Below, piece by piece: positions 36,392-45,293 of a stretch of DNA of 64,000 nucleotides; the stretch's first letter is position 1, and every line of letters begins with the position of its first letter. Source of the stretch: Sinorhizobium fredii. GTDB taxonomy: Bacteria; Pseudomonadota; Alphaproteobacteria; Rhizobiales; Rhizobiaceae. The stretch is taken from NCBI RefSeq assembly GCF_002944405.1, contig NZ_CP024309.1:372001-436000 (forward strand), written 5' to 3'. The translations under genes and the position numbers were made by a program. Below the pieces are notes generated by a model that saw only the letters and a list, made by a program, of their open reading frames with translations, was not told the origin of the DNA and searched no databases.

Positions 36392-38140
36392 ATGGCTCAC
36401 ATGCTGCGCGGTCGGTTCGAAGAAGGAGGGCGGTCTGGATCAGGCACAAACAACAAGGCGGATCCCTTTGTCAGCGGAATTTACCAGATATCGAAAGTCC
36501 TGACCGCACCTACCCGGCTGGAGATCACGCTCACCAATGTCGTGAACATCCTCTCCTCGATGCTGGAAATGCGTGACGCAGCAATCGTCGTCCTGGAAAA
36601 TGAAAACGAGCCAGAAATTGTCGCGACTGCGGGCATTACACCCTCACCTCATTCCGGCAGCGGCCGAGTTGTATCCCAGGCCGCAATCGACGAGATCGTT
36701 GCTACCGGAGCACCGGTCGTCATACAGGATGCCAGCAAGTCGGAGCTCCTTCAACTCGACCGTCAAGCGTCTTCCATCGGCACCACCATCCCAGGCCGCT
36801 TTATTGGTGTTCCGGTAAAGGCCGAGCGCAAAATACTTGGCACATTGTCGATCTTTCGCGTCAGGGGCGACACCACCGACATTCCCTATGACGATGACGT
36901 AGGCTTTCTCACAATGGTCGCCAACCTTGTCGGCCAGACGATCTGGCTCCATCGCAGTTTTGGCATCGATGACAAGCGGCTCACGGACGAGGAACGCAGC
37001 CACGAGAGCTCTCCCGACGGTGAGCGGAACGACATCGGCGGGCGGTTGCCTGCCAAAATCGACTGGATCGTCGGGGAAAGCCCCGCTGTCAAGGAGGTGC
37101 TCGCAACCGTTTCGGCCGTGGCCCCGACCAACACCACCGTACTCCTGCGGGGCGAAAGCGGCACCGGCAAGGAATTCTTTGCACAGGCCATCCACGAGCT
37201 TTCACCTAGAAGGAAGAAATCTTTCGTAAGATTGAACTGCGCCGCGCTGCCCGAAGGCGTTCTTGAATCGGAGCTATTCGGGCATGAAAAGGGTGCCTTC
37301 ACCGGGGCTATCTCGCAGCGCGCGGGCCGTTTCGAACTGGCAAACGGCGGAACACTGTTGCTTGACGAGATCGGCGAAATCTCGCCTGCCTTTCAGGCCA
37401 AGCTGTTGCGCGTCTTGCAGGAAGGTGAACTGGAGCGGGTCGGCGGCACCAGAACGCTAAAGGTCGACGTTCGGCTAATATGCGCCACCAACAAGAATCT
37501 CGAAACGGCTGTCGCCAATGGAGAGTTCAGGGCTGATCTTTATTACCGCATCAATGTAGTTCCGATTGTGTTGCCGCCGCTCAGGGATCGACCCGGCGAC
37601 ATTTCTCGCCTGGCGAAAGTCTTCCTCAAGCGATTCAACAAGGAGAATGGGCGCGAACTCACATTCGCGCCGGCGGCGCTTGACCTGGTCTCGCAATGCC
37701 GCTTCCCCGGGAACGTCCGTGAACTTGAAAACTGCGTGCGAAGGACGGCAACTCTCGCGCCGTCAAGGACGATCGGTCCGTTGGATTTCGCCTGCAAGAA
37801 CAGCCAGTGCCTCTCGGCGCTTCTGTGGAAGGGACCGAACGGTTTAATCGGCGACAATGGCATCGATGAGCCCACCAGAGCGAGGACAATGTCGGCTGGA
37901 TCCCCGTTTGCGGCCAGGCGCGACGGCGCCTCTCTAGGCGAGGTCTCCTCCAAGGCCTGTGATCCGAACGATCCTGCTTGCCCTGCAATCGGTGCGCGCC
38001 TGACTGAGCGCGAACGGCTGATCGACGCGATGGAGAGATCCGGCTGGGTTCAGGCCAAGGCGGCTCGCCTCCTCGGCCTCACGCCACGTCAGGTTGGTTA
38101 TGCCATCCGCCGGCATCAAATCGAGGTGAAGAAGTTCTAA
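36392..38140 (+). CDS. nifA: NifA, sigma-54-dependent nitrogen-fixation activator
   Basis: 582 residues. A GAF domain (~25-175), AAA+ domain (~225-455) with Walker A GESGTGKEFF, the sigma-54 contact loop GAFTGA and LLLDEIGEI, and a C-terminal helix-turn-helix (QAKAARLLGLTPRQVGYAIR). The interdomain cysteines are exactly Cys-x11-Cys-x19-Cys-x4-Cys (starting QCRFPGNVRELENC, ending CKNSQC), the mark of oxygen-sensitive rhizobial NifA. It binds TGT-N10-ACA sites. AGGAA precedes the ATG. Likely co-transcribed with fixABCX. Confidence 0.97.
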   Translation: MAHMLRGRFEEGGRSGSGTNNKADPFVSGIYQISKVLTAPTRLEITLTNVVNILSSMLEMRDAAIVVLENENEPEIVATAGITPSPHSGSGRVVSQAAIDEIVATGAPVVIQDASKSELLQLDRQASSIGTTIPGRFIGVPVKAERKILGTLSIFRVRGDTTDIPYDDDVGFLTMVANLVGQTIWLHRSFGIDDKRLTDEERSHESSPDGERNDIGGRLPAKIDWIVGESPAVKEVLATVSAVAPTNTTVLLRGESGTGKEFFAQAIHELSPRRKKSFVRLNCAALPEGVLESELFGHEKGAFTGAISQRAGRFELANGGTLLLDEIGEISPAFQAKLLRVLQEGELERVGGTRTLKVDVRLICATNKNLETAVANGEFRADLYYRINVVPIVLPPLRDRPGDISRLAKVFLKRFNKENGRELTFAPAALDLVSQCRFPGNVRELENCVRRTATLAPSRTIGPLDFACKNSQCLSALLWKGPNGLIGDNGIDEPTRARTMSAGSPFAARRDGASLGEVSSKACDPNDPACPAIGARLTERERLIDAMERSGWVQAKAARLLGLTPRQVGYAIRRHQIEVKKF

Positions 38141-38228
38141 GCCTGGTGTGGTCGAACGGCAGGCCCGACCTGCCCTCCTCCCCTCATGCACTCGAGCCGC
38201 CCCGCCATCTTACCCCGTGTCTTGTCCA

Positions 38229-38244
38229 TGTCGAATGCCTGACA
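38229..38244. promoter_or_regulatory. NifA upstream activating site of nifB
   Basis: TGT-CGAATGCCTG-ACA, exact TGT-N10-ACA, about 75-90 bases ahead of the -24 element. Confidence 0.8.
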
Positions 38245-38296
38245 AATGACTGTCTGGTCGCAAATGGAGGGAAACGGACAATGAAGCTAAGCTGTT

Positions 38297-38315
38297 GAAA
38301 AGAGCAGCTCTTTTC
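38297..38315. repeat. 19-bp perfect palindrome next to the nifB promoter
   Basis: GAAAAGAGC-A-GCTCTTTTC, two 9-base arms around one base, ending 3 bases before the sigma-54 promoter. It has no T-run after it in the rightward direction, so it is not a standard terminator of nifA; it may be a protein-binding site. Confidence 0.6.
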
Positions 38316-38317
38316 AT

Positions 38318-38333
38318 TGGCATGGCCTTTGCT
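38318..38333 (+). promoter_or_regulatory. sigma-54 promoter of nifB operon
   Basis: TGGCATGGCCTTTGCT with GG-N10-GC spacing and the T-rich -12 flank typical of strong sigma-54 promoters. Confidence 0.85.
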
Positions 38334-38370
38334 TTTTGAACCGCGACGTTACGCAGCAACGGAGCCTTCA

Positions 38371-39852
38371 ATGTCCCCACCGATGATTTCGCTCAAGAGT
38401 CTGACCAGCACCACGACCATGAACCAGCTGCTGGCCACCGCGAAGTCCACTGCTTGCGCCGCGTCATCGTGCGGTTCGTCCGCAAAGCCGCACGACGTCG
38501 AGCCGACTGTCTGGGAGAAGATCAAGGATCATCCCTGCTACTCAGAAGAAGCGCACCATTATTTCGCGCGCATGCACGTCGCGGTCGCACCAGCCTGCAA
38601 TATCCAGTGCAATTACTGCAATCGTAAATATGACTGCGCCAACGAAAGCCGGCCTGGGGTCGTCTCGGAAAAGCTGACGCCTGACCAGGCGCTCAGAAAG
38701 GTCGTTGCGGTCGCCAATGAAGTCCCGCAGCTTTCCGTGCTCGGTATCGCCGGACCAGGCGATGCCTGTTATGACTGGAAGAAGACAAAGGCGACATTTG
38801 AACGCGTGGCCCGGGAGATCCCCGATATCAAGCTGTGTCTTTCAACCAACGGTCTAGCGCTGCCGGACCATGTCGGCGAGCTTGCCGACATGAATGTTGA
38901 TCACGTGACGATCACCATCAACATGGTCGATCCAAGAGTCGGCGCGAAGATATACCCATGGATTTTTCATGACCACCGCCGCTTCACCGGGCTGGAAGCC
39001 GCCAGAATCCTGCATGAGCGGCAGATGCTGGGTCTGGAGATGCTGACGGCGCGCGGCATCCTCACCAAGGTCAATTCGGTGATGATCCCCGGTGTCAACG
39101 ACGAGCACCTGCTTGAGGTGAACAGATGGGTCAAGGATCGCGGTGCGTTCCTGCACAACGTGATGCCGCTGATCTCCGACCCGGCGCATGGCACGCATTA
39201 TGGCCTGACCGGGCAGCGCGGCCCGCGGGCGACCGAACTGAAGGCGCTTCAAGATCGTCTCGATGGGGGTGCGAAGCTGATGCGCCATTGTCGGCAGTGC
39301 CGGGCCGATGCAGTCGGCCTGCTCGGCGAGGATCGCGGCGGCGAATTTACCCTCGATCAGATCCCGGATGAGGTCAGCTACGACGCCAGCAAGCGCGAGG
39401 CCTATCGTGAGGTGGTCGCGCGCGAGCGAGGCGATCACGTGGCTGCCAAGAAGGAGGCGATCGGAGTGATCAAAGCGGCGGGCTCCAACGGATCGCTTCA
39501 TTTCGCAGTGGCAACGAAGGGCGGCGGCCGAATCAACGAACACTTCGGACATGCAAAGGAATTCCAGGTCTATGAAGCCTCGGCGAGCGGTATCAACTTC
39601 GTCGGGCATCGCAAGGTAGAGCAGTATTGCCGCGGCGGCTGGGGTGAGGAGCATGCGCTCGAGACCGCCATCGCCGCGCTCGAAGGCATAGATATCGTCC
39701 TGTGCGCCAAAATCGGACATTGCCCCAAAGATCAGCTCAGGGATGCTGGTATCCGAGCAATTGACGATTATGGCTATGACTACATCGAGACGGCCATCAG
39801 CGCACTTTATGCCGAAGAGTCTGGGGCCGAACCACTGACGGCCACTGCTTGA
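38371..39852 (+). CDS. nifB: NifB, FeMo-cofactor precursor synthase
   Basis: 493 residues from ATG 38371 (the upstream TTG at 38317 lies inside the promoter). The radical SAM motif is VAPACNIQCNYCNRKYDC; further conserved Cys lie in MRHCRQCRADAVG. A C-terminal NifX/NifY-like domain (FAVATKGGGRINEHFGHAKE) is fused, as in most proteobacterial NifB. It builds the 8Fe-9S-C core (NifB-co) of FeMo-cofactor. First gene of nifB-fdxN-nifZ-nifT. Confidence 0.97.
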   Translation: MSPPMISLKSLTSTTTMNQLLATAKSTACAASSCGSSAKPHDVEPTVWEKIKDHPCYSEEAHHYFARMHVAVAPACNIQCNYCNRKYDCANESRPGVVSEKLTPDQALRKVVAVANEVPQLSVLGIAGPGDACYDWKKTKATFERVAREIPDIKLCLSTNGLALPDHVGELADMNVDHVTITINMVDPRVGAKIYPWIFHDHRRFTGLEAARILHERQMLGLEMLTARGILTKVNSVMIPGVNDEHLLEVNRWVKDRGAFLHNVMPLISDPAHGTHYGLTGQRGPRATELKALQDRLDGGAKLMRHCRQCRADAVGLLGEDRGGEFTLDQIPDEVSYDASKREAYREVVARERGDHVAAKKEAIGVIKAAGSNGSLHFAVATKGGGRINEHFGHAKEFQVYEASASGINFVGHRKVEQYCRGGWGEEHALETAIAALEGIDIVLCAKIGHCPKDQLRDAGIRAIDDYGYDYIETAISALYAEESGAEPLTATA

Positions 39853-39882
39853 GCCCGATTCCAACCGAACGAGGAGCTGAAA

Positions 39883-40083
39883 ATGGCCTTCAGGATCATC
39901 GCATCCCAATGCACCCAGTGCGGCGCCTGCGAGTTCGAATGTCCCTCCGGCGCGATCAAGTTCAAGGGCGAGGCCTACGTGATCGATCCGAACAAGTGCA
40001 CCGAATGCAAGGGCACTTTCGAGCTGCAGCAATGTGCCTTCGTATGTCCAGTGCCCAAGACCTGCGTTCCCGTTCCGGCATAG
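39883..40083 (+). CDS. fdxN: 2[4Fe-4S] ferredoxin FdxN
   Basis: 66 residues. Two clusters: [16 protein letters not shown] and [18 protein letters not shown], the second with the longer inter-cysteine loop typical of nif-linked ferredoxins. It donates electrons for NifB or nitrogenase; in S. meliloti it is needed for fixation. 30 bases after nifB. Confidence 0.96.
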   Translation: MAFRIIASQCTQCGACEFECPSGAIKFKGEAYVIDPNKCTECKGTFELQQCAFVCPVPKTCVPVPA

Positions 40084-40153
40084 TCAGGATTTCCCCCCGG
40101 CACGCGTTGCGCTCCTTTATCGATATCATGCAGTCCAAAACGGAAAGAACGCA

Positions 40154-40456
40154 ATGGACCTTTCACGCGAACAGGAGGTCGAGATCCGCAAGCCGCCACT
40201 TTTCATGCCCGGTGAGCGGGTCCGTGCTACACGCCACGTAAAAAATGACGGCACCTATCCCGGCAAAACCATCGGTGAAAACCTGGTGCGGAAAGGCGAC
40301 GAAGGCTATGTGCGCGACATCGGTACCTTTCTCCAGCAGTTCTACATCTATGCCGTCGAATGGATCGATCGCGGCACCGTTGTCGGCATGCGCGCGCGTG
40401 AACTGACGAGCACTGAGAAAGCCGCCACCGTTGTCAGCGAAGGAACAGCAAGATGA
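40154..40456 (+). CDS. nifZ: NifZ, MoFe-protein maturation factor
   Basis: 100 residues from ATG 40154 (MDLSREQEVEIRKPPLFMPG). The SH3-like NifZ pattern VRATRHVKNDGTYPGKTIGE, then GDEGYVRDIGTFLQQFYIYA and VEWIDRGTVVGMRARELTS is complete. It assists P-cluster formation. Longer frames overlapping fdxN are rejected. It overlaps nifT by 4 bases (ATGA). Confidence 0.94.
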   Translation: MDLSREQEVEIRKPPLFMPGERVRATRHVKNDGTYPGKTIGENLVRKGDEGYVRDIGTFLQQFYIYAVEWIDRGTVVGMRARELTSTEKAATVVSEGTAR

Positions 40457-40665
40457 AGGTAATGATCCGCAGAACCAGCGCCGGCTTGTCGGCCTATGTT
40501 CCTAAGAAGGATCTCGAGGAGCCGATCGTCAAGGTCGAAAATGAAGACCTGTGGGGCGGGGCTGTAACGCTCAAGAACGGCTGGCGGCTCGCCCTCCCTG
40601 ACCTGCCGCGCGATACGCGTCTGCCGATCACCGTCGACGCCAGGAGGATTTTCGACGACGACTGA
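40453..40665 (+). CDS. nifT: NifT/FixU protein
   Basis: 70 residues: MKVMIRRTSAGLSAYVPKKD, then VKVENEDLWGGAVTLKNGWR and PDLPRDTRLPITVDARRIF, the complete NifT/FixU pattern. Small nif-cluster protein of uncertain role, often dispensable. Translationally coupled to nifZ. Confidence 0.94.
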   Translation: MKVMIRRTSAGLSAYVPKKDLEEPIVKVENEDLWGGAVTLKNGWRLALPDLPRDTRLPITVDARRIFDDD

Positions 40666-40705
40666 TGCTGCAGAAAATCGAGGACAAACGGCAAGAGAAA
40701 GCAGC

Positions 40706-41581
40706 ATGAACACCATCGTGACCACCGACCGTTTCCTTTTGGTGCGCAACAGCGATGCGGAAAAGCGGCTTCACCTGCTGAAGGAAGCGCTCGCCGCCGA
40801 TACGGTCGTTCCCTATCTCGGTCCGGGTCTTCTAAGGCTCAGCTCTGCGGGGCCGACTGTACCGCACGAGCCGAAAGCCGTCGCGGCGGCACTCAACACG
40901 CGGGCGCCAGCCCCTTCCAGAATACGCACCAATATGTGGTCGGTCGCGCAATTCATCGAACAGCGCCGGCATCGCCGGACGCTTCAAACCTGGATGGCCG
41001 ATATATTCGCTCCGCCGGTGGCGCCGACCATTCTGCATGCCTGGCTCGCAACGCTACCCCTCTCCCTCATCATCGATAGCTGGTACGACGCGACGATGCG
41101 GGCGGCCCTTGCTGAGACCGGCCGAACGGACGTGGTTGAGATACAAGGCGTCACTAGGGCAACCGGATACGACGACATCTGGACGAAAGCCTACGATTTG
41201 TCCGGGAGGGAAATCGGAATGGGATCAGCGGCAAAGACGGTTCTCTACACGCCGCACGGCAGCGTCAGGCCGGCGGCAAATTTTCTCGTCTCGGATTCCG
41301 ACTATGTTGAAGTCCTGACCGAGATCGATATTCAGACGCCGATCCCTGAAGTGGTGAAGGAGCGGCGCACCAACAGGGGCTTCTTCTTCGTCGGCTGCCG
41401 CTTCAACGACCAGATGCTGCGCACCTACGCCCGACAGATCATGAAGCGCTCCAACGGCCCACGTTTTGCGGTGCTCGATGCGGCAGCGCTGACCAACAAC
41501 GAACGCCGTTTCCTTGCAGCAAGCGCGATTACGCTCATCGACATGCCGACTGGCGAGGCTGCGGCTCGGCTTGTCGGATGA
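40706..41581 (+). CDS. SIR2-like NAD-binding protein in the nif operon
   Basis: 291 residues. The N-terminal part has VVPYLGPGLL, an altered version of the SIR2 GAGxS nucleotide motif, and the C-terminal part RGFFFVGCRFNDQMLRTYAR matches the GY-SF-D end of SIR2_2-type domains. The usual catalytic His region is not obvious, so deacylase or NADase activity is uncertain. It follows nifT by 40 bases on the same strand and should share the nifB promoter. Related genes occur at the end of other rhizobial nifB operons; their role is unknown. Confidence 0.75.
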   Translation: MNTIVTTDRFLLVRNSDAEKRLHLLKEALAADTVVPYLGPGLLRLSSAGPTVPHEPKAVAAALNTRAPAPSRIRTNMWSVAQFIEQRRHRRTLQTWMADIFAPPVAPTILHAWLATLPLSLIIDSWYDATMRAALAETGRTDVVEIQGVTRATGYDDIWTKAYDLSGREIGMGSAAKTVLYTPHGSVRPAANFLVSDSDYVEVLTEIDIQTPIPEVVKERRTNRGFFFVGCRFNDQMLRTYARQIMKRSNGPRFAVLDAAALTNNERRFLAASAITLIDMPTGEAAARLVG

Positions 41582-41728
41582 GGAAAGTGCAGCCAAGGAG
41601 TGCTGCGGAGACGAAGCGTCCGTCAGCCGTTCGTCGGGCGGTCGATACTTGAAGGCAGTCGCAGGCCCATTTCCACTGGACGTCGATCATCTCGGCTATT
41701 GAGCTAAACGTGGTGAGAGGATAGCGGG

Positions 41729-42673
41729 TTAGGGAAATCTGAAACGTCTCATGACCTCACGTGGAGAGGGCATGCGGGATGCCTCCTGAAATAACACGTC
41801 TCGCATCCAGAGGCTTGCCTGATCGCTATTGTGAAGCGCCGGCCATTGGACGGCCTGGTTGAATGCGGGCATTGGTAGCGGAAGTTCTACGATCTGCAGG
41901 GGAATAGTTTTTGCGAGCTGATTGACAAGGCGTAAGGGCATCGTCGCTATGCGCTCGGTCCCTGAAAGCATGAACGGAACCATGCTAAAGCCCTGCACGA
42001 CAACCTCGATATGTCTCTTAAGCCCGTGCTCAAGCAAATACCATTCCTCAATGGAAGGCGTCCGGGCATTCCCGAACTTCACCACAACGTGCCCCATCGA
42101 CATGTATCTCTCGAATGTAAGTCGCTCTGACAGCTGCTTGTTCGAGCGGCAGCCTACGCACACGAGAGTTTCCTCGAACAGGGTCGCCTTAGGATGCGCG
42201 CGCGACATGAACAATTCCGGAAAGATGAGAAAATCGGCCTCACCGCGCCGCAGGCATTCATCGTAGTTGTCGGCGAGAGGCAGCAACTCGAAGCAGACGC
42301 CGGGCGCCTCCCGGGCGACACGCTTCACGACCTTCTCAAAAAAGACGAGCGCGGCGTAATCGGAGAGAATGACCTTGAAGCAGCGATCCGATTGGGCCGG
42401 GCAAAACGGGTCCCAGGAGATGATGGAGATTTGGATGTTCAGCAGGGCCTCGCGCACTGCGGGCGCGAGCCGTTCGGCACGCGGGGTCGGAACGAGTTCG
42501 CGGCCAACCATGGTAAAAAGATCGTCATTGAAATAGGTGCGCAACCTGCCGACAGCCGCGCTCATGGCAGGCTGGCTCAGGTTGATGGTGCGTGCCGCCG
42601 CCGTGAGATTACGCTCAGCCATCAGGGCGTCGAGTGCGACGAGGAGATTTAGATCAAGGCCCTTGAACCGCAT
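41729..42673 (-). CDS. nodD2: NodD-family LysR regulator (copy next to the nif cluster)
   Basis: 314 residues. [20 protein letters not shown], then [20 protein letters not shown] and [20 protein letters not shown] identify NodD. The placement beside the nif operon recalls nodD2 of NGR234, hence the tentative symbol. NodD2 proteins often modulate or repress nod genes after induction. Only a weak nod-box-like ATCTACCCG stretch lies upstream. It converges on the SIR2-like gene and is downstream of two small nod-box-driven ORFs, so read-through could raise its level. Confidence 0.92.
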   Translation of the reverse strand: MRFKGLDLNLLVALDALMAERNLTAAARTINLSQPAMSAAVGRLRTYFNDDLFTMVGRELVPTPRAERLAPAVREALLNIQISIISWDPFCPAQSDRCFKVILSDYAALVFFEKVVKRVAREAPGVCFELLPLADNYDECLRRGEADFLIFPELFMSRAHPKATLFEETLVCVGCRSNKQLSERLTFERYMSMGHVVVKFGNARTPSIEEWYLLEHGLKRHIEVVVQGFSMVPFMLSGTERIATMPLRLVNQLAKTIPLQIVELPLPMPAFNQAVQWPALHNSDQASLWMRDVLFQEASRMPSPREVMRRFRFP

Positions 42674-42917
42674 GTCTTCATCTACCCGTCGCGAGGTGTC
42701 GAGAAGGGTGACGAGGCTTGTTGGCAGGCAAAAGCTTACCTTCTTCCCAGCGTATCTGCTTCCGACATGGAATTCGTTTTAAGCAAAAGAAATGAAGGGC
42801 CATGAGCACGATCGAGCTGACTGCATAGAAGAAATGGGCAGGTGACGTTAAAGCCGGCTGCAGAGCGGCTTTAGCTCTCGATTGCCGCGTCAGACGCCGG
42901 TAAAGCCGCCGGTCTCA

Positions 42918-43196
42918 TCAACCTGCTCCAACTGAGGAGGCATATTGACCTAGACCTGCAAGCGAAGTTGCGATCGCGAGCACACATTGGCCTGTCGCAT
43001 GCGCGATTTTGTGCTTCCGGTTCCAAAGACAAAGCATGGTGAGATGCGGTAGGCCACAGTGCCTAAGCCTCCGACGACGCGCCAAAGTCTTGGACCTGGC
43101 GGAGGGGAAGATCAACGACACGACAAGCCCTGTGCCAGCAGCGCCGGCAAAGAGTCCGAGCGCTCCGGCGATAGCGAGAAGAGCATTGTGATTCAT
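42918..43196 (-). CDS. small membrane-anchored unknown protein behind an orphan nod box
   Basis: 92 residues. The N-terminus (NALLAIAGALGLFAGAAGTG, then LVVSLIFPSARSK) is a single membrane anchor followed by basic residues, then a Cys/His-containing part (HCGLPHLTMLCLWNRKHKIA). The ATG overlaps the stop of the preceding ORF (ATGA), so translation is probably coupled. I do not recognise it. The C-terminal ~20 residues may be out of frame, so it could be a truncated gene. Confidence 0.45.
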   Translation of the reverse strand: MNHNALLAIAGALGLFAGAAGTGLVVSLIFPSARSKTLARRRRLRHCGLPHLTMLCLWNRKHKIAHATGQCVLAIATSLAGLGQYASSVGAG

Positions 43197-43504
43197 TTCC
43201 GTGGCGCCTCGCTTGATGCTCTATGTTGAAATTGAATCAGAAGTGCACTTTCGAGACCTTGTCGTTCGGGATACCGGAGAACCAAGGATTCGAGCGACAC
43301 GGCCTGCGCTTGCAGGACATCAGGGGAAAGTTCCGGCGCCTCAGCATCCCGGCATGCAACTACGGAGCTTGACGACGGTTTCTGAGAAAAAACCAGAGAA
43401 AACTCCGCCGCCCTTGGCTGCGTCCGAAGAATAGCCGGCGTGCAGACGTCGTCGAATTTGAGGACATTCTGGTCGTGCGCAATGACAACGCTGAGCATCG
43501 GCAT
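43193..43504 (-). CDS. unknown 103-residue protein, first ORF after an orphan nod box
   Basis: Begins MPMLSVVIAHDQNVLKFDDV at ATG 43504 with AGGGG 5 bases upstream. No signal peptide or membrane segment; the middle is Ser/Pro-rich (FSQKPSSSSVVACRD). It lies about 190 bases downstream of a near-perfect nod box on the same strand, so NodD-dependent transcription is expected. I do not recognise the family, and the composition leaves open that it is a decayed gene. Confidence 0.4.
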   Translation of the reverse strand: MPMLSVVIAHDQNVLKFDDVCTPAILRTQPRAAEFSLVFSQKPSSSSVVACRDAEAPELSPDVLQAQAVSLESLVLRYPERQGLESALLIQFQHRASSEAPRK

Positions 43505-43696
43505 CTTACCCCTGCGGCTTCTCTAAGATGGAGCCTGGTTCGCCTCCTCCTACCGGTCACGGCCGGCAGGACACGATTGAGGACGCAGCGGATTAAAATC
43601 CGCGGCCATCCAGTGTTGGAATCATGCACGACTGGGAGGTTTGGTCGCGCAGGCGGGCCTCAGTGCCCGGGCTTTCGTCAATGCAGCATTACGCGG

Positions 43697-43743
43697 TACC
43701 GGTAAAATCGATTGTATGGATGGACTCCATTCGCGTTATGGAT
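43697..43743 (-). promoter_or_regulatory. orphan nod box
   Basis: Read leftward: ATCCATAACGCGAATG, 6 bases, ATCCATACAATCGATTTT then ACC. Both palindromic halves and the AATCGATTTTACC tail agree with the consensus. It drives the minus strand, where only two unrecognised small ORFs and then nodD2 follow. Confidence 0.9.
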
Positions 43744-43889
43744 GATAAACGCAAGCAGCGACCGCCAGTGCTGAGGAGAACAACGGGGCATTGGAACGCT
43801 GCCGACCGCAGATTGTCCCTGAACCGAAAAACGAGAGCACCATCGAAAGGCAAATTGCCTGCGTGAAGTCCTATCCGGTTGCGCCGCCG

Positions 43890-44637
43890 AGCTTTCGACC
43901 GACGCCACCAATGGCCGTTCGAGCATCGCGTAAGCGGCAATGCCCAGAAGCGTACCCGATAGTACCGCTGCGGCCATCGCAAACGCTCAATCGAGGTTGA
44001 ACGTGGCTACGGCCTTTGCCGCCAAGGAGATTGCGAACGTGGGCCAAAGATAGATTGAATAGGATGCATTGCCGAGAAGGCTCGGGACCCTCAGGCTAGG
44101 CACTCGTCCCGCGGCCTCTAACGTCAGCGCGCTGAGGACCAGCAGCACCGCCAGCGGACCGATCATCCATTCGTCGAACGGCAGATGAAGAATATCCACA
44201 AGAGCAAAGCCGCCGAATGCCAAGGCCGTCAGCGCCAGGCCAAAGACCACGGGGGCATCCTACCCTTCAGCCAGAGCCCGCTAACATTCCGGCTACGAAC
44301 TCCAGAAATGACGGCCCGCGTATAGGTCAGCACCACCGCGTTTTTCGCAGCGGACTTCGAGACCCGCAATCACCAGCAGCAGGAAAAGGCCGACGACAGC
44401 CGGCAGACGCCAGTAGATCGGCACGACGCGGCGGATGCGATCGGCAATGAACTTCGCGGGGGCCAACGGTCGGCGCTCGCTGATGACCCACATGACGAAG
44501 CCGCTGATGACGAAGAAGACATCGGCGCCTGCCGCACCGACAGCGAAATGATGCCCGGTCCTCTCGGCAGCGTGAAGGATCACGACAGCGAGGGCGGCGC
44601 CGGCCCGCAGATACTGGATCGCCCGGATTGTCCCCAT
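43890..44637 (-). pseudogene. ExoZ/NolL-like acyltransferase, broken
   Basis: The start is good (MGTIRAIQYLRAGAALAVVI, then GADVFFVISGFVMWVI and RIRRVVPIYW), typical of acyltransferase-3 membrane enzymes that acetylate sugars. After about residue 85 the frame is lost. The C-terminal part resumes in other frames (LALTALAFGGFALVDILHLP, SLLGNASYSIYLWPTFAISL, then GIAAYAMLERPL). A central piece is missing, so the gene is dead. A Nod-factor or exopolysaccharide O-acetyltransferase is the likely ancestor. Confidence 0.75.
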
Positions 44638-44730
44638 CGAAGGCCTCCTAACTGCTATCGCGGCACTCACCCACCACCATATGCGGTGGCTTTCACAGTC
44701 CCCCAATGCCCGCGGGCCATCCTTCAACGA

Positions 44731-45078
44731 TCATTGGATCGGAAGATTTTGCATCCGAACGGATGCACGTTCGTCCCAGTACGCAAAGGAGATGCGACTT
44801 TCGCGCACAGCGAAGACGCCACATCCTCGCCGGCCGGATGGATCGCGCCATTCGAGTACTGCGCTACCACCTATTTCGTATATGACCTCTGGAACGCAGG
44901 TCATTCCCGCGACCGCGAAATCCTCCTCAAACATTTTCTGGATTGCAGAGCGACCTTCGACAGAACGCTGCTTTGCTGGAAGGTGCAGGGCATCTTCCCG
45001 ATATAGTTCTGCGACGGCGACCGCATCACGCCTGTTGAAGCGTCTAATCCACTCTTCGACCATTTCACGCGGCTTCAT
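44731..45078 (-). CDS. SnoaL-like (NTF2-fold) protein
   Basis: 115 residues from ATG 45078, chosen because GGAAGGA precedes it; a start 10 codons earlier exists. Pattern VEEWIRRFNRRDAVAVAELY, then EDALHLPAKQRSVEGRSAIQ and MFEEDFAVAGMTCVPEVIYE is a SnoaL-like polyketide-cyclase fold. Function unknown; it lies upstream of the broken acyltransferase and downstream of nodQ on the same strand. Confidence 0.7.
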   Translation of the reverse strand: MKPREMVEEWIRRFNRRDAVAVAELYREDALHLPAKQRSVEGRSAIQKMFEEDFAVAGMTCVPEVIYEIGGSAVLEWRDPSGRRGCGVFAVRESRISFAYWDERASVRMQNLPIQ

Positions 45079-45293
45079 AGGGATGTTCCTTCCGCCGGGC
45101 AGGATCATCGGAGCTCGCTCTGAAAGACGGCTCCTTGACAGTAATAGGAGACACTCATGAACGCCTCGTCAGTGTTCAAGAACGTTGGTCCCGCACGCCC
45201 TAGCAAGACACCTTGGCGCGTGCCGCGTTGACACATCATAGACTGCCGCTCCCGTATTGAGCGCAATTCGTTCCAAGACTTCGCAAAGGGGCG

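Noticed and set aside
38854..40032. 392-codon minus-strand frame across nifB and fdxN
   Set aside because: Antisense shadow; nifB and fdxN have full motifs on the plus strand.
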